From Mesostigma viride (Eukaryota; Streptophyta; Mesostigmatophyceae; Mesostigmatales; Mesostigmataceae), in assembly GCA_009746045.1 (NCBI GenBank), contig RPFO01000002.1:1829006-1893005 (forward strand): a DNA stretch of 64,000 nt. The letters run 5' to 3'. Of this stretch, positions 11,663 through 32,557 are shown piece after piece. The notes beneath the pieces are model-generated. The model made no database searches, had not been told where the DNA came from, and was given only the letters and a program-made list of their open reading frames with translations. Position 1 is the stretch's first letter. Each line of letters begins with the position of its first letter. The position numbers were made by a program, and so were the translations under genes.

Positions 11663-12259
11663 TCTATTTATAGCAATAAACAAGAATCAATCATTGAAAC
11701 ATGCCTGCCAGGTTTGGGGAAGCTCGATTGAACGGAACAATGGTACCCTGTGATGCAGGCCTGCCGCCTAATCAAAAGCACGTAGACTGCGTACCACGTG
11801 GGTACCAATATAAAGGAACCTTCAACGCTTGCACATGAGGAGGGAGGACGCCCAAGCTTCGTCCCTCCTCGTGTGTGTTAGGGTGTAGACAATCAATTCC
11901 TGTAATTGGTACAAGAATGGGGGGGCTGCGCCCCCGGTCGATCCTGCATCTAACATCCGCCAGGTGGCCGTCCGGTCAGTATCCCCAGCCGAAATGCCTC
12001 CGCCAGCTATGCCTCGCTTGGGTGACACGGAGTATCGGTGTGCCAGCTCGACATCAGCCCCTCGGTTTCGCACCAGCCTGCATGGCGCGAGGGGTCATGC
12101 ACGTGATCGAGTTGAAACTACGTACTGTTCCAGACTAGACATGCAGCCAGTGAGAACTCTGGATCGGAACAGTGGTTTACTTTTCTGATCACCGCGCGAC
12201 ACTTTGCATATGCGGCGAACTGCATGTTTATTGCATTTGGTTATCTGAGAAGTGTGTGC
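11663..12259. other. Spacer between HGH1 3' end and the DNA transposon
   Basis: No gene recognised. Contains no clear repeat; the right edge is the TTAA at 12260-12263 that borders the transposon. Confidence 0.5.
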
Positions 12260-12335
12260 TTAAGGGGACTCGGCGCGGCGAATTTTTTCCGCGCCAAAAA
12301 AATTCCCGCCGGACGCACTGAGTGAAAAGTGGAGG

Positions 12336-12716
12336 GTGGACGAATGCACGTGCGGAGTGGGTGCGATGGCGGTCACGCGGTCGGATAAAAAGCTGGAACG
12401 CGAGAGTATTTTGGCCCTGCAAGCATGGCAGGTTGAGTCCAAGTGTTCCGACATAAAATTAGATGATCTACTCTCGCGCGACGGTCTCGTAGCGGCCGGC
12501 TCGGCTGGGAAAAACCACGAACCTCCAACCGACCGCAACGCAGCCAACAATATTTTTCGTCATGCAGCATACCGCCATTTTTCGGCCCGGATGGGGTGGA
12601 TCAACGCTGATGGAACTGCTAAAAAGCTTCCTAAAGCATTCAGCGACATCGTTCGCGATCGATTTCCAGATTCCCGGGCTAATTACACCGGATTTATCGA
12701 AACTGCCGATCGCTGA
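12336..12716 (+). CDS. Small transposon ORF, P2X7-receptor-C-terminus-like domain (tentative)
   Basis: A 126-residue frame beginning MDECTCGVGAMAVTR and ending ETADR, 39 bp before the first Met of the transposase. Its second half (FRHAAYRHFSA, then KLPKAFSDIVRDRFPD, then ANYTGF) has the pattern of the small intracellular domain known from the P2X7 receptor tail, which is widespread as a free domain in invertebrate and algal genomes: an YR.F segment, then a P...IR..FP..YTGF end. The cysteine usually found in the PxCVV part is absent (PKAFSDI). It may be a DNA-binding or accessory protein of the element; alternatively it is a 5' exon of the transposase gene. I know of no established function. 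The domain match is from memory and moderate. Confidence 0.45.
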   Translation: MDECTCGVGAMAVTRSDKKLERESILALQAWQVESKCSDIKLDDLLSRDGLVAAGSAGKNHEPPTDRNAANNIFRHAAYRHFSARMGWINADGTAKKLPKAFSDIVRDRFPDSRANYTGFIETADR

Positions 12717-12754
12717 CATTTTTGCGCTGCGATGGCCGCGCCCACTTTTCGTGC

Positions 12755-15206
12755 ATGATGGGCCGTAAAAACGCCAGAGCGAAATCCCAGCGGCTTCGCT
12801 TTGAGCGACAGGCTGCCGGAGAGCAGCCTTCGGTGCCTGCGCCTCTGAAAAGGGGCCGTGGCAGACCGAAGGGTTCGAAGACAAGGGTTGGTGTCGGCAG
12901 GCCTAAAGGGTCTAAGAAAAAGAAATGGCGATCATCCACGCCAGTTTCTGTGGGCATGGCGGATGTTTCAGCGGCGGGGGTCGGCCAGAATGCTGGGAAT
13001 GCACCGAGCAGCGGCGAGATGGAGCTCGGTGCGGAAATTCTCGGCGATGAAGGTATGCCAGCCACTGGGCGTAAGCGAGCGCTCGTGAGCCCTTACACCC
13101 CGTCTCCGAAGAAGCTTGACAGCCGTGGGCATCATTTGAGGCAGGCAGCCGATCAGCCGCCCCCTCCCCCCTGCGATCCCATTTCATGGCAGCGCATTGT
13201 TGTTGATACAGTGTGCCTTGAAGGAATTGTTGGCCATTTAGCCTGCCCTGAATGCCATGAGAAGTCCCTGAAGCTGGGGCATAAGACGCAGCCTGGGCCC
13301 TGTGCATCTTTGCTGCTGGTGACATTTTGCACAAATCCCCACTGTCGGGCGGAGAATAAGAAGCCTTGGCACCATGCAGAACCAGCGGAGGTGGGGGGAG
13401 GCCTGGCAAGGGTGGGAATGTCACGTGCTTCCAAGAATGCTCTCCTGGCCCTGAACACTGTCATCCATGGTGTCACACGGAGTGACCTGCTGCGTGTGTG
13501 GAGCACGATGGACATGGAATTCCCCAAGCATGGTAGCGTGTGGCGGAAAGATGTGCTTATGGTCGCGCGCATTGTGATTGAGTACCTGCACACTGTGATA
13601 GAGGAAAACCGTGAGGTAGTGAGGCAGTGGGAGCGGGATAATGGCAGGTTCCCTGACCTGGATGGGTTCCTTCGGCAGGCCACGCGCGCTACCTTTGATG
13701 GCAGCTGGGCTAATCGTGGGTACAGGTCACTGCTGGGGCAGCAACTGTTAATCCACGACGTGTTGAAGCTTATCATAGCCCACCATGTGTCCAGCAAGTG
13801 GTGTGCCTTTTGCATGCGTGTGGCGGGCAAGAAGGATGCAGATGGTAAGCCTAGAGTGCCAGCCCCCCATATGTGTTTCAAGAACCATGCGACCACAAGC
13901 AAGAGCATGGAAGGCGCGGGTGCAGTGGTGATGTTGCTAGATGTGATGTCGCTAGAATCGGGGGTGTTCACAGGTCAAGTGATGGAGAGGGCAGGGAGTG
14001 AGCAGGGACAGAAGGGCAGCAAGCCTGAGAGCCAGCGGCTTTGGGTGACCAAGGTAGTGAGTGATGGGGACACGAGTTGGTATGCACAAGTGAGGGAGAA
14101 TCAGGTGTTGAAGGAGGCAAATCACATCCCTGACAAAGACAATGACCTGAACCACCTGTCCATCAACCTGCACAGTGCACTAGTGGCCACGAAGAAGACG
14201 TGGCTGTCTAAGCACAAGAATGTGCTAGGAGAGAAGACCCACATCTGGCACATGCTGCGGGGTTACCGTGCCTGCATACGCTGCAACTATCACATGGGTG
14301 CCACGTGGCTGCACGGCGCATTGGCCAACGCGCTGGAACATTATCATGGCAACCACACGCATTGCAATGCATGGCCCAACCACATGAAGCAGAAAAGTGG
14401 GGAGGTGGTGCAGCGCCAATGGTGTGGTGTGCATACCAAGAAGAAGAACCTGCCGCCTTGGGGGGGCGGGCCTGGCTGCCTCGTGTGTCGGAGAAGGGTG
14501 GGGTGGTGGTGCAGGTGGACGAGCTTGTCCGCGAGGTCTGGGGCAGATTCAGCTCGATGGAGGTGCTGGAAGGGTGCTGCCACAATAGCTCCTCCAACCA
14601 CAACGAGTTCACTCATTCACAGCAAGTGCTTGCCACACCTGGGGGGAAGGGGGGCTTTGCTGGGGGGCTGTACGCTGCCTTTTGCGCGGTAGGTGCCCTG
14701 CGTGCCCAAAAGGGCGAGACATGGTTTATTCCAATAGCGGGGAAGCTGGGCATTTCCATGTGCCCTGAGGCACTAGCTCAGTTGCAAGAGCTGACTGAGG
14801 CAAGGTTGCGCCAGCAGAAGAGGAAGAAGACACTAGAGTTCAAGCAGCAAAGGGCGCAGGGCAAAGCCATCCGGGCTGGGGTTTATTGGGATGAAAACAA
14901 GAAGGACAAGTCCACCTATGCTAAGGGCACAGCGTATGGGGGGTGGGCCCTGCCACAGGGGGTGTGGATGTGGGCGACAGTGACAGTGAGGGTGAGGAGG
15001 AATATATGGATGATGTTCCCTGCCTTCGCTGTGCTATTCCCACCCCGCTCCCTGGCAATAATTTTCTGCTGTGCAGCACGGTGGGCTGCGAGGGAGGGCT
15101 TCACCTCAAGTGCTGCAACCCTCCCCTGCGTCGCGTGCCCGATGGGGACTGGTTTTGCCCCTTGTGCACGGGGCAGAACGTCATCACTGAGTCGGATAGT
15201 GAATAA
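12755..15206 (+). CDS. Mutator-like transposase with AT-hooks and PHD finger (two frame changes)
   Basis: The start is taken as the double ATG at 12755, inside an open frame that begins earlier. Order: two AT-hook motifs (GRGRPKGSK near residue 30, VGRPKGSKKKK near 45); a Cys/His cluster (CPECHEK... FCTNPHCRAENK) around residues 170-210; a DDE-type core with first Asp in FDGSWANRGYRS (Asp about residue 315) and second candidate Asp in VSDGDTSW (about 437); an HTHCNAWPNHMK segment; then a helical basic tail and a PHD finger (CLRCAIP, CSTVGCEG, HLKCC, WFCPLC) at 15020-15175, ending SESDSE. The frame changes at the G7 run 14460-14466 and again at the G6 run 14938-14943. Both are homopolymers, so assembly error is as likely as real decay. 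The role is cut-and-paste transposition of the surrounding element. The family is inferred from the core motifs only. Confidence 0.65.
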
Positions 15207-15728
15207 TTGTGTTATAGTGAACGCCTTAGGTGGCATCACGGGAAAGTCAATAACTTGAGCTAGGGGTGTCAGATTGAGCTCAAATTTTGGCAGTGTGTTT
15301 CCCCCCACTCAGTGGAATTTTGTATGTATGGATGACCCAATCTGATGTGTTAATGATTTGATTTATTTTTTTTGGCTAAAAAAAGTACCAATTTTGCGGG
15401 AAAATTAATAACTCAAACAAATGTGACCATTTTGGCCATGTAAATAGCCCAGCTTTTAAAAAAGTGGGGGAACTTTGCATGTATGTATGGGCAAGTCATT
15501 TAGACAAGTGGTTTGTCTTGGGCAAAATATCCCATAAATAGCGTCTTTTTCTATTTTTAGCTCGCCACCGGTGCGTGGTTGGGGGTAGTACCCCCAACAA
15601 GTGGTGGTATGAATGTCCAAACATCATATTTATGGTACCCAATCATCACTAGATTTTTCCCATGTGCATTGGAACTGATACTCACTAAAGTCTGTTTTTC
15701 AGGCTTTTGGACGTGCGAGTCCCCTTAA

Positions 15729-16973
15729 AAGCATATGCATCGAACGCGGCTATGCTTAGGCTGATCATAGTTGCCCAGGCCTGGAACATTCGAATGTTCA
15801 ACCAGCCCTGTTTCTCACCATGCAGGCTATAAATTGAAAAGGTAGCGCTGTGATATACGAAATATCGAGGCCATCCGTGGCGATGATCATGGCTCTTTAA
15901 TTCTGCATTAGGCGCGCGCGCTCTAAAGCCACACGCCATGCACATGCGTACCCAGACACGCCTCGCCGGCCTGCTCGCCATGCCAGGCGAGTAGCTGCCC
16001 TCACAAGCAAACCATGAAGTCCATGTGTCAGTATCCAATGAATATCTAACGGTTAATTTCTTGCCGAGAACTTGGTCGAACTCCGCCTATTTGTATGCTG
16101 ACCGTTACGTTTGAGGGCGGCACATGTGGTAAGCGACCCCATATCATGTTCCAGGAACTGGCCCACCTGGCGCAAAGCCGCAAACCTGCCTGGACGATCT
16201 CAGTACGTCAAGGATCATAAGGGTTTTCGTGTGTACATGTGCACACAAGTTCATGAAAAGTGGGAAAGGCTTCTCGGGCGCTGGTTGGCTGCGGCCTCAG
16301 TGACGGGCGCAATTTTAGCATTGTATAGGGACCGTTGGTTGATTCGGTGGCCACGCCGATTCCGCAGGGTATCCGCAGGTGTGGGCTAGAGTCTCGGACT
16401 GCTGGAGTTGCATTATACACATGGACTACGTGATGCCGGTCCCGTGGTTTAACTTTAATACGATCAGCTCCTGAGCTGCGCATTTAGGCCCAGCCCCCTC
16501 GGGGGGGGGGGCGGGGGGGAGGGGCGGCAGAAGTGATTGGCATCCGTACAGGTTTGCCCCCGCCAGCTAGCAAGGCGCAGGACTCTCTGGGTCGAGCTCG
16601 GCTTCAAGCTCCACAATGTGGTGGAACTGCCGTAGCAGTCATCATGGCTCTTGCAGTGTGGGGGATATGGCAAGTGGGCCCTTCCATCATCATGCATCCA
16701 ACATACCAGCAATGCTACTGCATGCTGTGGTCACGGTAAAAGAGCACAAACCATGCCTTATTGTGCTCTGTGAGCCCTCCCTGGGGTTGGAGGGTGATAG
16801 ATAGTTGTCGGGGCCCGCTTTGGCACTAGCAGGCCCACACACACACGTGTACAGGGCTGGACAGCAATTCCTGGTGGCCACAGCTTTCTTGGTAGCAGGG
16901 TTTCCCATTCGCTGTTGCCTTCATGAGCGCCAGGACCCCAAGTGTAAGTTTACTGGTGGTAAGTTACTACTGC
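15729..16973. other. Convergent spacer between transposon and RNF216-like 3' end
   Basis: Includes the 3' UTR of the minus-strand gene. No other gene is recognised. A GGGGGGGGGG-type G run lies at 16500-16525. I found no TGTAA on the minus strand here, so the polyadenylation site of the ligase gene is not located. Confidence 0.4.
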
Positions 16974-26521
<9,548 letters not shown>

Positions 26522-27373
26522 TACTGAACCAAGGCAGGGTGCTCCTCAACGTGGCATTGATATTTAGGAAGGAGAAGTGAAGTCTTCCGCAAATGATTAC
26601 ATTATTATGCTTTGACCTTGCGCGAACATGCGAAGTCATCATGAGATTTCACGAGGGAAACGTACCAGCTCATCAAGGAAATCCTTCAACCTCCGGAACA
26701 AAATCCCGGAAAATTGTTAATCTAACAATGCTCAATGCTGGCCTGGCTGGTTGGGAGCGCCGTGCCGTCGATCGATGAATTTCTCGCATCTCCCAGCCAG
26801 CGGGCAGCTCGATATTCGATAACAGATCGATTACTAGAATCCCAGGCTTTGACATCATTCGATAATTATTGATGAGTTTTGGCCTTATTGGGGCAGATAT
26901 TTATGAATTATGCGTACGCGCGTCCGTACACCGCACATGTGCACCGACCGCGCAGACTTCAAGGACCGTCGCGCGAGAGGCGCCAACCGCGCGCGACCTT
27001 CATCAAAGTGGACCGATGCAGGCGATGCTCTCAGACGCTGGCATTCGTACGCGCCACGGGTTGGGCATAGGACGTGGTTGAACTGCCACGTGTAATCTCT
27101 TGGAAAGTGGACGATGCAACTAACTAGCCATCCGGAACAAGCGCATTTGCTGCCTTTATTGCTCCGCTGGCCGCTGGCATCTCTAGTATCTAATTTACCA
27201 ATTGACAATAAGCCATAAGCCATCGGGGCCGGGCGGCGCTCGTCATCCATACACAGATTAATCGCACTCGAACACTAAATATCGCGTGGGGTTGCATTTC
27301 ACCCCCGGGCCCGCGGGCACAAACGTAAGGCCGTGAGGCAGAAAAAATTGTGTGAAGGTAATTAGTCCAGGAG
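26522..27373. promoter_or_regulatory. Shared divergent promoter region, RBR ligase and PPR gene
   Basis: The 852 bp between two start codons facing away from each other must hold both promoters and both 5' UTRs. I see no convincing TATA box or named element. No repeat or transposon lies in it. Confidence 0.55.
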
Positions 27374-30300
27374 ATGCAGGCATCCATGGGCATGTTAAGG
27401 ACGTGCCCCGCGTCTCCCATCGCTTCGGCTGCTTTTCTTTGCCAGCAGGGAGGACCGCTAGTGCTCGGTAGAACTGCGCAGAATGCCTGTGGGCAGAGGA
27501 AGTTTGGATTTCCCGGAAGACCTAGTTCCCTGCCGTCCCCCCGTTCATCGTCTGCTCTACATGGGAGAATGCCAGTAGTAGCCTCGTCAAAGGCAGGCGC
27601 GAAGCACGGACTGCACGCGGACTTGGCGAGCGCGGAGGAGAGGGGAGACGCCGAGGCTGCCATCGTGGCGCTCAAGGCGTTGCTCAAGTCGTCGGCCGCA
27701 ACGCCGGATTGCTGCGCGTCCGCAATGGCAACCTGCAACGCGGCCGGAGACGTAAGCTACGGATGCCTGACTCGTACATCATTTTCATTTAGCAAAGCAG
27801 CATCTCGCCCCTCGGCTCCCTACGACGTTGGCAGGAATTTCTGGCGATTTATGTGTACGAATAGGTTTCCACTAGTACATCCGTACATGTAGTTTGCCAT
27901 GTCCCTGGGCCGGCGCCACCGTTGGACTAGTGCTTAGAAACGCCCTTGGGAAGCTAGGCAGTGCGCTCTCCAATGCAGTGTTTGATGGGGCACTCCATCG
28001 ACACACCCCACATCAGCACTCGCCTGGCATGGTGACCCATCCGCACACGCCACATGAGCACACGCCTGGAGCATAGCGACCCATCGACACACCCCAAATC
28101 AGCACGCCTGGAGCATAGTGACCCCTTACCCCGTTGAGAATAGGCGTGGTCCCCCAATGGGGACACGAGACTAATGAATTAATTAATTAATTACCCTGTT
28201 GATATTAGGCATTGGCCGGTACCCGCCTCGCCTTGCCCTGCCATGGAATGGCCAATGCCGATGTCACGCTTGCACCGTGCTGCAAATCTGTCATAAGTTG
28301 GCAGTCTGCTGCCCCTTTCTCTCCTCCCCTTGCCCCCCCACCCTTCTTCCCTCCGCTCTGTCTGGTCCGCCCCCCACCATTTGATGATTTCCTACCGCCA
28401 GCAACCTTGGCGTTTCCGCTTGCCCACGGATGTTTCTGTTGGGCCTCGGATGTGTCCATCGGGCCACGGGTACCCCATAGAGGGGCATATTGAAATGTCA
28501 TCATGGATTAGTGTGACTACTATTAATGCTGGCTTAAATCTTAGCGATCGTTCATGCCCATCGTATTCCATGCTCTATGACCCAGTGTTACCTATGCTTC
28601 CTCTAGCCATTCGGTATTCAATCACCCAGATGGCTATCGTCTCACTTTTCTTTATCCGTGTCGCATCTCATTCCACCCATGCTTTCTCCCCACCCTTTCC
28701 TTATCCCCCCATCAACACCCCTGTTCTCTACCCACCCATCAACACCCCTGTTCTCTACCCACCCATCAACACCCCTGTTCTCTACCCACCCATCAACACC
28801 CCTGTTCTCTACCCACCCATCAACACCCCTGTTCTCTACCCACCCATCAACACCCCTGTTCTCTACCCACCCATCAACACCCCTGAACTCTACCCACCCA
28901 TCAACACCCCTGTTCTCTACCCACCCATCAACACCCCTGTTCTCTACCCACCCATCAACACCCCTGTTCTCTACCCACCCATCAACACCCCTGTTCTCTA
29001 CCCACCCATCAACACCCCTGTTCTCTACCCACCCATCAACACCCCTGTTCTCTACCCACCCATCAACACCCCTGTTCTCTACCCACCCATCAACACCCCT
29101 GTTCTCTACCCACCCATCAACACCCCTGTTCTCTACCCACCCATCAACACCCCTGTTCTCTACCCACCCATCAACACCCCTGTTCTCTACCCACCCATCA
29201 ACACCCCTGTTCTCTACCCACCCATCAACACCCCTGTTCTCTACCCACCCATCAACACCCCTGTTCTCTACCCACCCATGACCTCCCTTGCGCTATGGGT
29301 ATTCCCTCATGCCAACCCACCTCGCGTGTGGCCCCATGCGCCCGGTCTCTGCCTTATGCTGGCAGTGGCCCAACGCGCTCGCGGTCGCCAGCATGATGGA
29401 CATATTCGACATCGCCGCCACGCCGCGCACGTTCGAGCTGCAGCTGGCGGCTTGCCAGCTAGGCGAACGGCCTGACACAGCACTGGATGTGCTGGACAAG
29501 ATGAGGAAGCAGGGGATGCAGGTAGCCGACCCTGGCACCCTGGCAATACCAGGGATTCATGGTAGAATCACTAGAATGTCCCTGTTATGGACATGTGCGA
29601 CATGTCTGCACTAGTTAACAACATGCTCAACTTTGCCTCTGTGTCCCCAGGAGGGGTCGTGCGCGTGGTCCCACACGCATTGATGAAAGCTTTTCTGCCA
29701 CCCTTTCCTACACCTCAAGCCCTCCTTATGCCCCCCCTTGCACGTCAAACCAGCTGCCAAGCCCCGCACATTGTAACCCAAGGTTAGAGGGTTATAATGG
29801 ACGTACATGATGTGAGTATTGTTATACTCCGAGTGCATGTTTATGGATTGGCTGCCCGCTGCTTCATCATGCATGTCCCTCAGAGATCCTAAATGTTCCC
29901 TCTACATGCCTTTCTCTGCCCTCTCTCTGCCCTCTCTCTGCCCTCTCTCTGCCCTCTCTCTGCCCTCTCTCTGCCCTCTCTCTGCCCTCTCTCTGCCCTC
30001 TCTCTGCCCTCTCTCTGCCCTCTCTCTGCCCTCTCTCTGCCCTCTCTCTGCCCTCTCTCTGCCCTCTCTCTGCCCTCGCTCTGCCCTCTCTCTGCCCTCG
30101 CTCTGCCCTCTCTCTGCCCTCTCTCTGCCCTCTCTCTGCCCTCTCTCTGCCCTCTCTCTGCCCTCTCAATGCCCTCTCTCTGCCCTCTCTCTGCCCTCTC
30201 TCTGCCCTCTCTCTGCCCTCTCTCTGCCCTCTCTCTGCCCTCTCTCTGCCCTCTCTATGCCCTCGCTCTGCCCTGTCTCTGCCCTGTCTCTGCCCTCTCT

Positions 30301-31673
30301 CTGCCCTCTCTCTGCCCTCTCTATGCCCTCTCTATGCCCTCGCTCTGCCCTCTCTCTGCCCTCGCTCTGCCCTCTCTCTGCCCTCTCTCTGCCCTCTCTC
30401 TGCCCTCTCTATGCCCTCTCTCTGCCCTCTCTCTGCCCTCTCTCTGCCCTCTCTCTGCCCTCTCTATGCCCTCTCTCTGCCCTCTCTCTGCCCTCTCTCT
30501 GCCCTCTCTATGCCCTCTCTCTGCCCTCTCTCTGCCCTCTCTCTGCCCTCTCTCTGCCCTCTCTCTGCCCTCTCTCTGCCCTCTCTCTGCCCTCTCTCTG
30601 CCCTCTCTCTGCCCTCTCTCTGCCCTCTCTCTGCCCTCTCTCTGCCCTCTCTCTGCCCTCTCTCTGCCCTCTCTCTGCCCTCTCTCTGCCCTCTCTATGC
30701 CCTCTCTATGCCCTCTCCGTGCCCTCTATGCTCCTGGCTTTTTTTTGGGGGGGGGGCGGTCCACGCGGCCACCCGATAGACCCTGTCTCATGGAAGCACG
30801 ACCCTGGGGGCATGCCGTGCACCAACTCCACCAGTCCACCGATGCATTGCCACGGCGGGTCCCGTCTCCCGATGTCTGTTCACCCACTGGCATAGCTTAC
30901 CCTGCGCTGGTTGCATATGGTGACTGCGGTCACTTTGCCTTCTGCGGTCACTTTGCCTTTACCTTCTTGATTTAATGGCCTATTACTAGACAAAGCCTAC
31001 ATGATGTTCATAGATATATTGCTCTCCATGTTGTTCCCCCTTTACCTCACCAACAGCTCTCTTGGTATGTGGTACAAACCTTGATGGACTGGCGAAGTTA
31101 CCACCCCAATCAATTGGAGATGCTGCCACCCTAATCGACTAGCAAAGTCGCCACCCAAATCAATTAGAGATGCTGCCACCCCAATCGACAAGGGATGTTG
31201 CCACTCTAGTCAACTAGGGACAATGCCACCCTGATGGATCATGGACCGCAACATGCCCCATGCTCGGGCGTGCTGTCTCTGACCACCCTCTCCCCTGACC
31301 ACCCCCTCCCTGCCAGGTGACAGAGGCCGCCTACCTGAACGCGATCGCAACGATGCGACCCGCGGGCCGACTTGACACGGCGGTGGCCCTCCTGCGGTCC
31401 ATGCTCGAGGCGAGCGGGCTGGGACCCGATGGCGACATGTCGGCGGCGGTGTTTGGCCGCGAGTCGTTGGTGGCGGCCTACGACATCGCCATCCGAGCGG
31501 TTGCGAGTGCGGACCAATGGGAGACGGCGTACGGGCTACTGCGGGACATGGCGCGCGCGGGGCTGAACGACCCCCCTCCCAGGGGCCTGTATGACTCAGT
31601 CATCGGCGCGTGCTTGCGGGGGGGCAGGGGGGATCTGGTGGAAGAGCTGCTGGATGAGCGCGACTTTTTGTGA
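27374..31673 (+). CDS. Pentatricopeptide-repeat (PPR) protein, probably organellar
   Basis: Three exons: 27374-27751, 29366-29521, 31317-31673 (TGA). All junctions are phase 0 with GT-AG introns; 296 residues. The N-terminus (MQASMGMLRTCPASPIASAA) is Met/Ser/Ala-rich with few acidic residues, consistent with an organelle transit peptide. From about residue 75 the chain is a series of PPR helical pairs: AAIVALKALLKSSAATPDCC, CNAAGD|WPNALAVASMMDIF, GERPDTALDVLDKMRKQGMQ|VTEAAYLNAIATM, GRLDTAVALLRSML, YDIAIRAVASADQWETAYGL, YDSVIGACLRGGRGDLVEEL. The reading of these across exon borders supports the model. PPR proteins bind organelle RNA in a sequence-specific way and act in its processing, stability or translation; the target here cannot be told. 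It is short for the family, with about four to five recognisable repeats. Introns carry a 24-bp and an 11-bp tandem array. Confidence 0.8.
28160..28196. repeat. (AATT)n run, possible retroelement tail
   Basis: A short AATTAATTAATTAATTA run in the first PPR-gene intron, like the tail of the ORF1-bearing element at 32558. I could not define an element attached to it. Confidence 0.35.
28707..29279. repeat. About 24 copies of a 24-bp minisatellite
   Basis: Near-perfect units CCCATCAACACCCCTGTTCT plus CTAC. Since 24 is divisible by 3, long frames run through it. It ends about 85 bp before the acceptor of PPR exon 2. Confidence 0.95.
29907..30728. repeat. About 74 copies of an 11-bp minisatellite
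   Basis: Units TGCCCTCTCTC with scattered single variants (CTATGCC, CTCGCTC). Located in the second PPR-gene intron; strongly pyrimidine on the + strand. Confidence 0.95.
31080..31235. repeat. About five copies of a 29-bp repeat
   Basis: Units of the form CCACCCCAATCAATTAGAGA plus TGCTG, just upstream of the acceptor of PPR exon 3. Confidence 0.75.
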
Positions 31674-32544
31674 GGGCAGTCTCCAACCCTGTCTTCAGCA
31701 TCTACATTATTTATGAAGACTGGCGTTGTGATGAGCGAGCGACTTGGCAGGGATGGGTATGTTACGTCTGCAAGCAAGCGTGGGAATGCGCCAATGCCAA
31801 TTGCACTTGGGAGGTTCCTTATCTGGAGCAGATCTGGGAGCATTTATGGTAATACCTACTTCTGAAGGTGAAGATGATGGAACATGGGCTGCGCCTTTGA
31901 GACATGAGAAATGCAACTCATGCGTGCAAGCCTGTCTGCGCTCGCGCGTGCTTCTACTCGGCCTGTTGTGAGGGTGTGGTACCTAACTAAAGACTGTGCT
32001 GTTCACATGGATCACTCATATGATGTCACACCATCAGGTGCACAGGACATGTTCTGGGGATCTCTTATGTATGTCAACTAGCCTCCGATCAGCTAGTGTG
32101 TTGAAACGTGCGGCCCTTAGTCCGACGAAAGGCCGGAGTGGGGGGCGCTACCACAATCCAGAGTGGTGGTGTTCAATCGAATTACTAGTTAACCAACTTT
32201 CCAAGCTGGTCATATGCATCCATGTTTCTGTGCCTTTTTTAATAATTGTAGGCCGAAAATGTCGAGCTAGTGTCTGCGCTGGGCTGTTATGAGCCCTCGA
32301 TCTTCGGTAGGGAATTAAGGCCAGTGCCCCTATGTGGTCGCGATTGTGCCATGCAAGCGGCGCCGAGGTAGCCCCCTAGACTACCTGCTAGCTAGCTGGC
32401 GATTAGAACCAGTTAGATAAGCATAGGCTTCTGCACGTACAGTAACCTGTGCCCGTTGATGCCCCGCGGCTCCCCAACGTGACCGCACGTAATAAACCGA
32501 TATTGATCGATCGATCCAACGTACAAAAGCGAAATTAAAATGCG
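31674..32544. other. Spacer after the PPR gene
   Basis: Includes the PPR 3' UTR. No gene recognised. The right part (about 32500-32545) belongs to a dispersed repeat that is interrupted by the element at 32558. Confidence 0.45.
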
Positions 32545-32557
32545 TCCAGGAATAGTT

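Larger units (their letters stand above)
12264..15724 (+). mobile_element. DNA transposon with GGGGACTCG ends and TTAA flanks, Mutator-like DDE transposase
   Basis: The ends are short inverted repeats, GGGGACTCG at 12264-12272 and CGAGTCCCC at 15716-15724, each bordered outside by TTAA (12260-12263 and 15725-15728). TTAA may be a 4-bp target duplication or the outermost part of the repeats. Inside, on the + strand, are a small upstream ORF (12336-12716) and a long transposase with AT-hooks, a DDE-type core and a C-terminal PHD finger (12755-15206). About 500 bp of AT-richer non-coding DNA follow. TTAA insertion recalls piggyBac, but the protein does not; it looks closer to the Mutator-like transposases with a DGSW...RG...SL.G motif. 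The copy has two apparent frame changes, both in G runs, so it is either recently dead or mis-sequenced. Confidence 0.8.

Noticed and set aside
12260-15728. piggyBac element
   Set aside because: TTAA flanks fit, but the transposase core and PHD finger type do not resemble piggyBac, and the end sequence differs from the usual CCC/GGG ends followed by known piggyBac motifs.
28658-29475. Long proline/serine/threonine repeat frames
   Set aside because: Artefact of the 24-bp minisatellite in a PPR-gene intron; all frames of that strand are open.
29819-30975. Frames of about 360 codons with a CPLSALSLPSL repeat
   Set aside because: Artefact of the 11-bp pyrimidine minisatellite in a PPR-gene intron; 11-bp units cycle through all three frames with the same 11-residue pattern.
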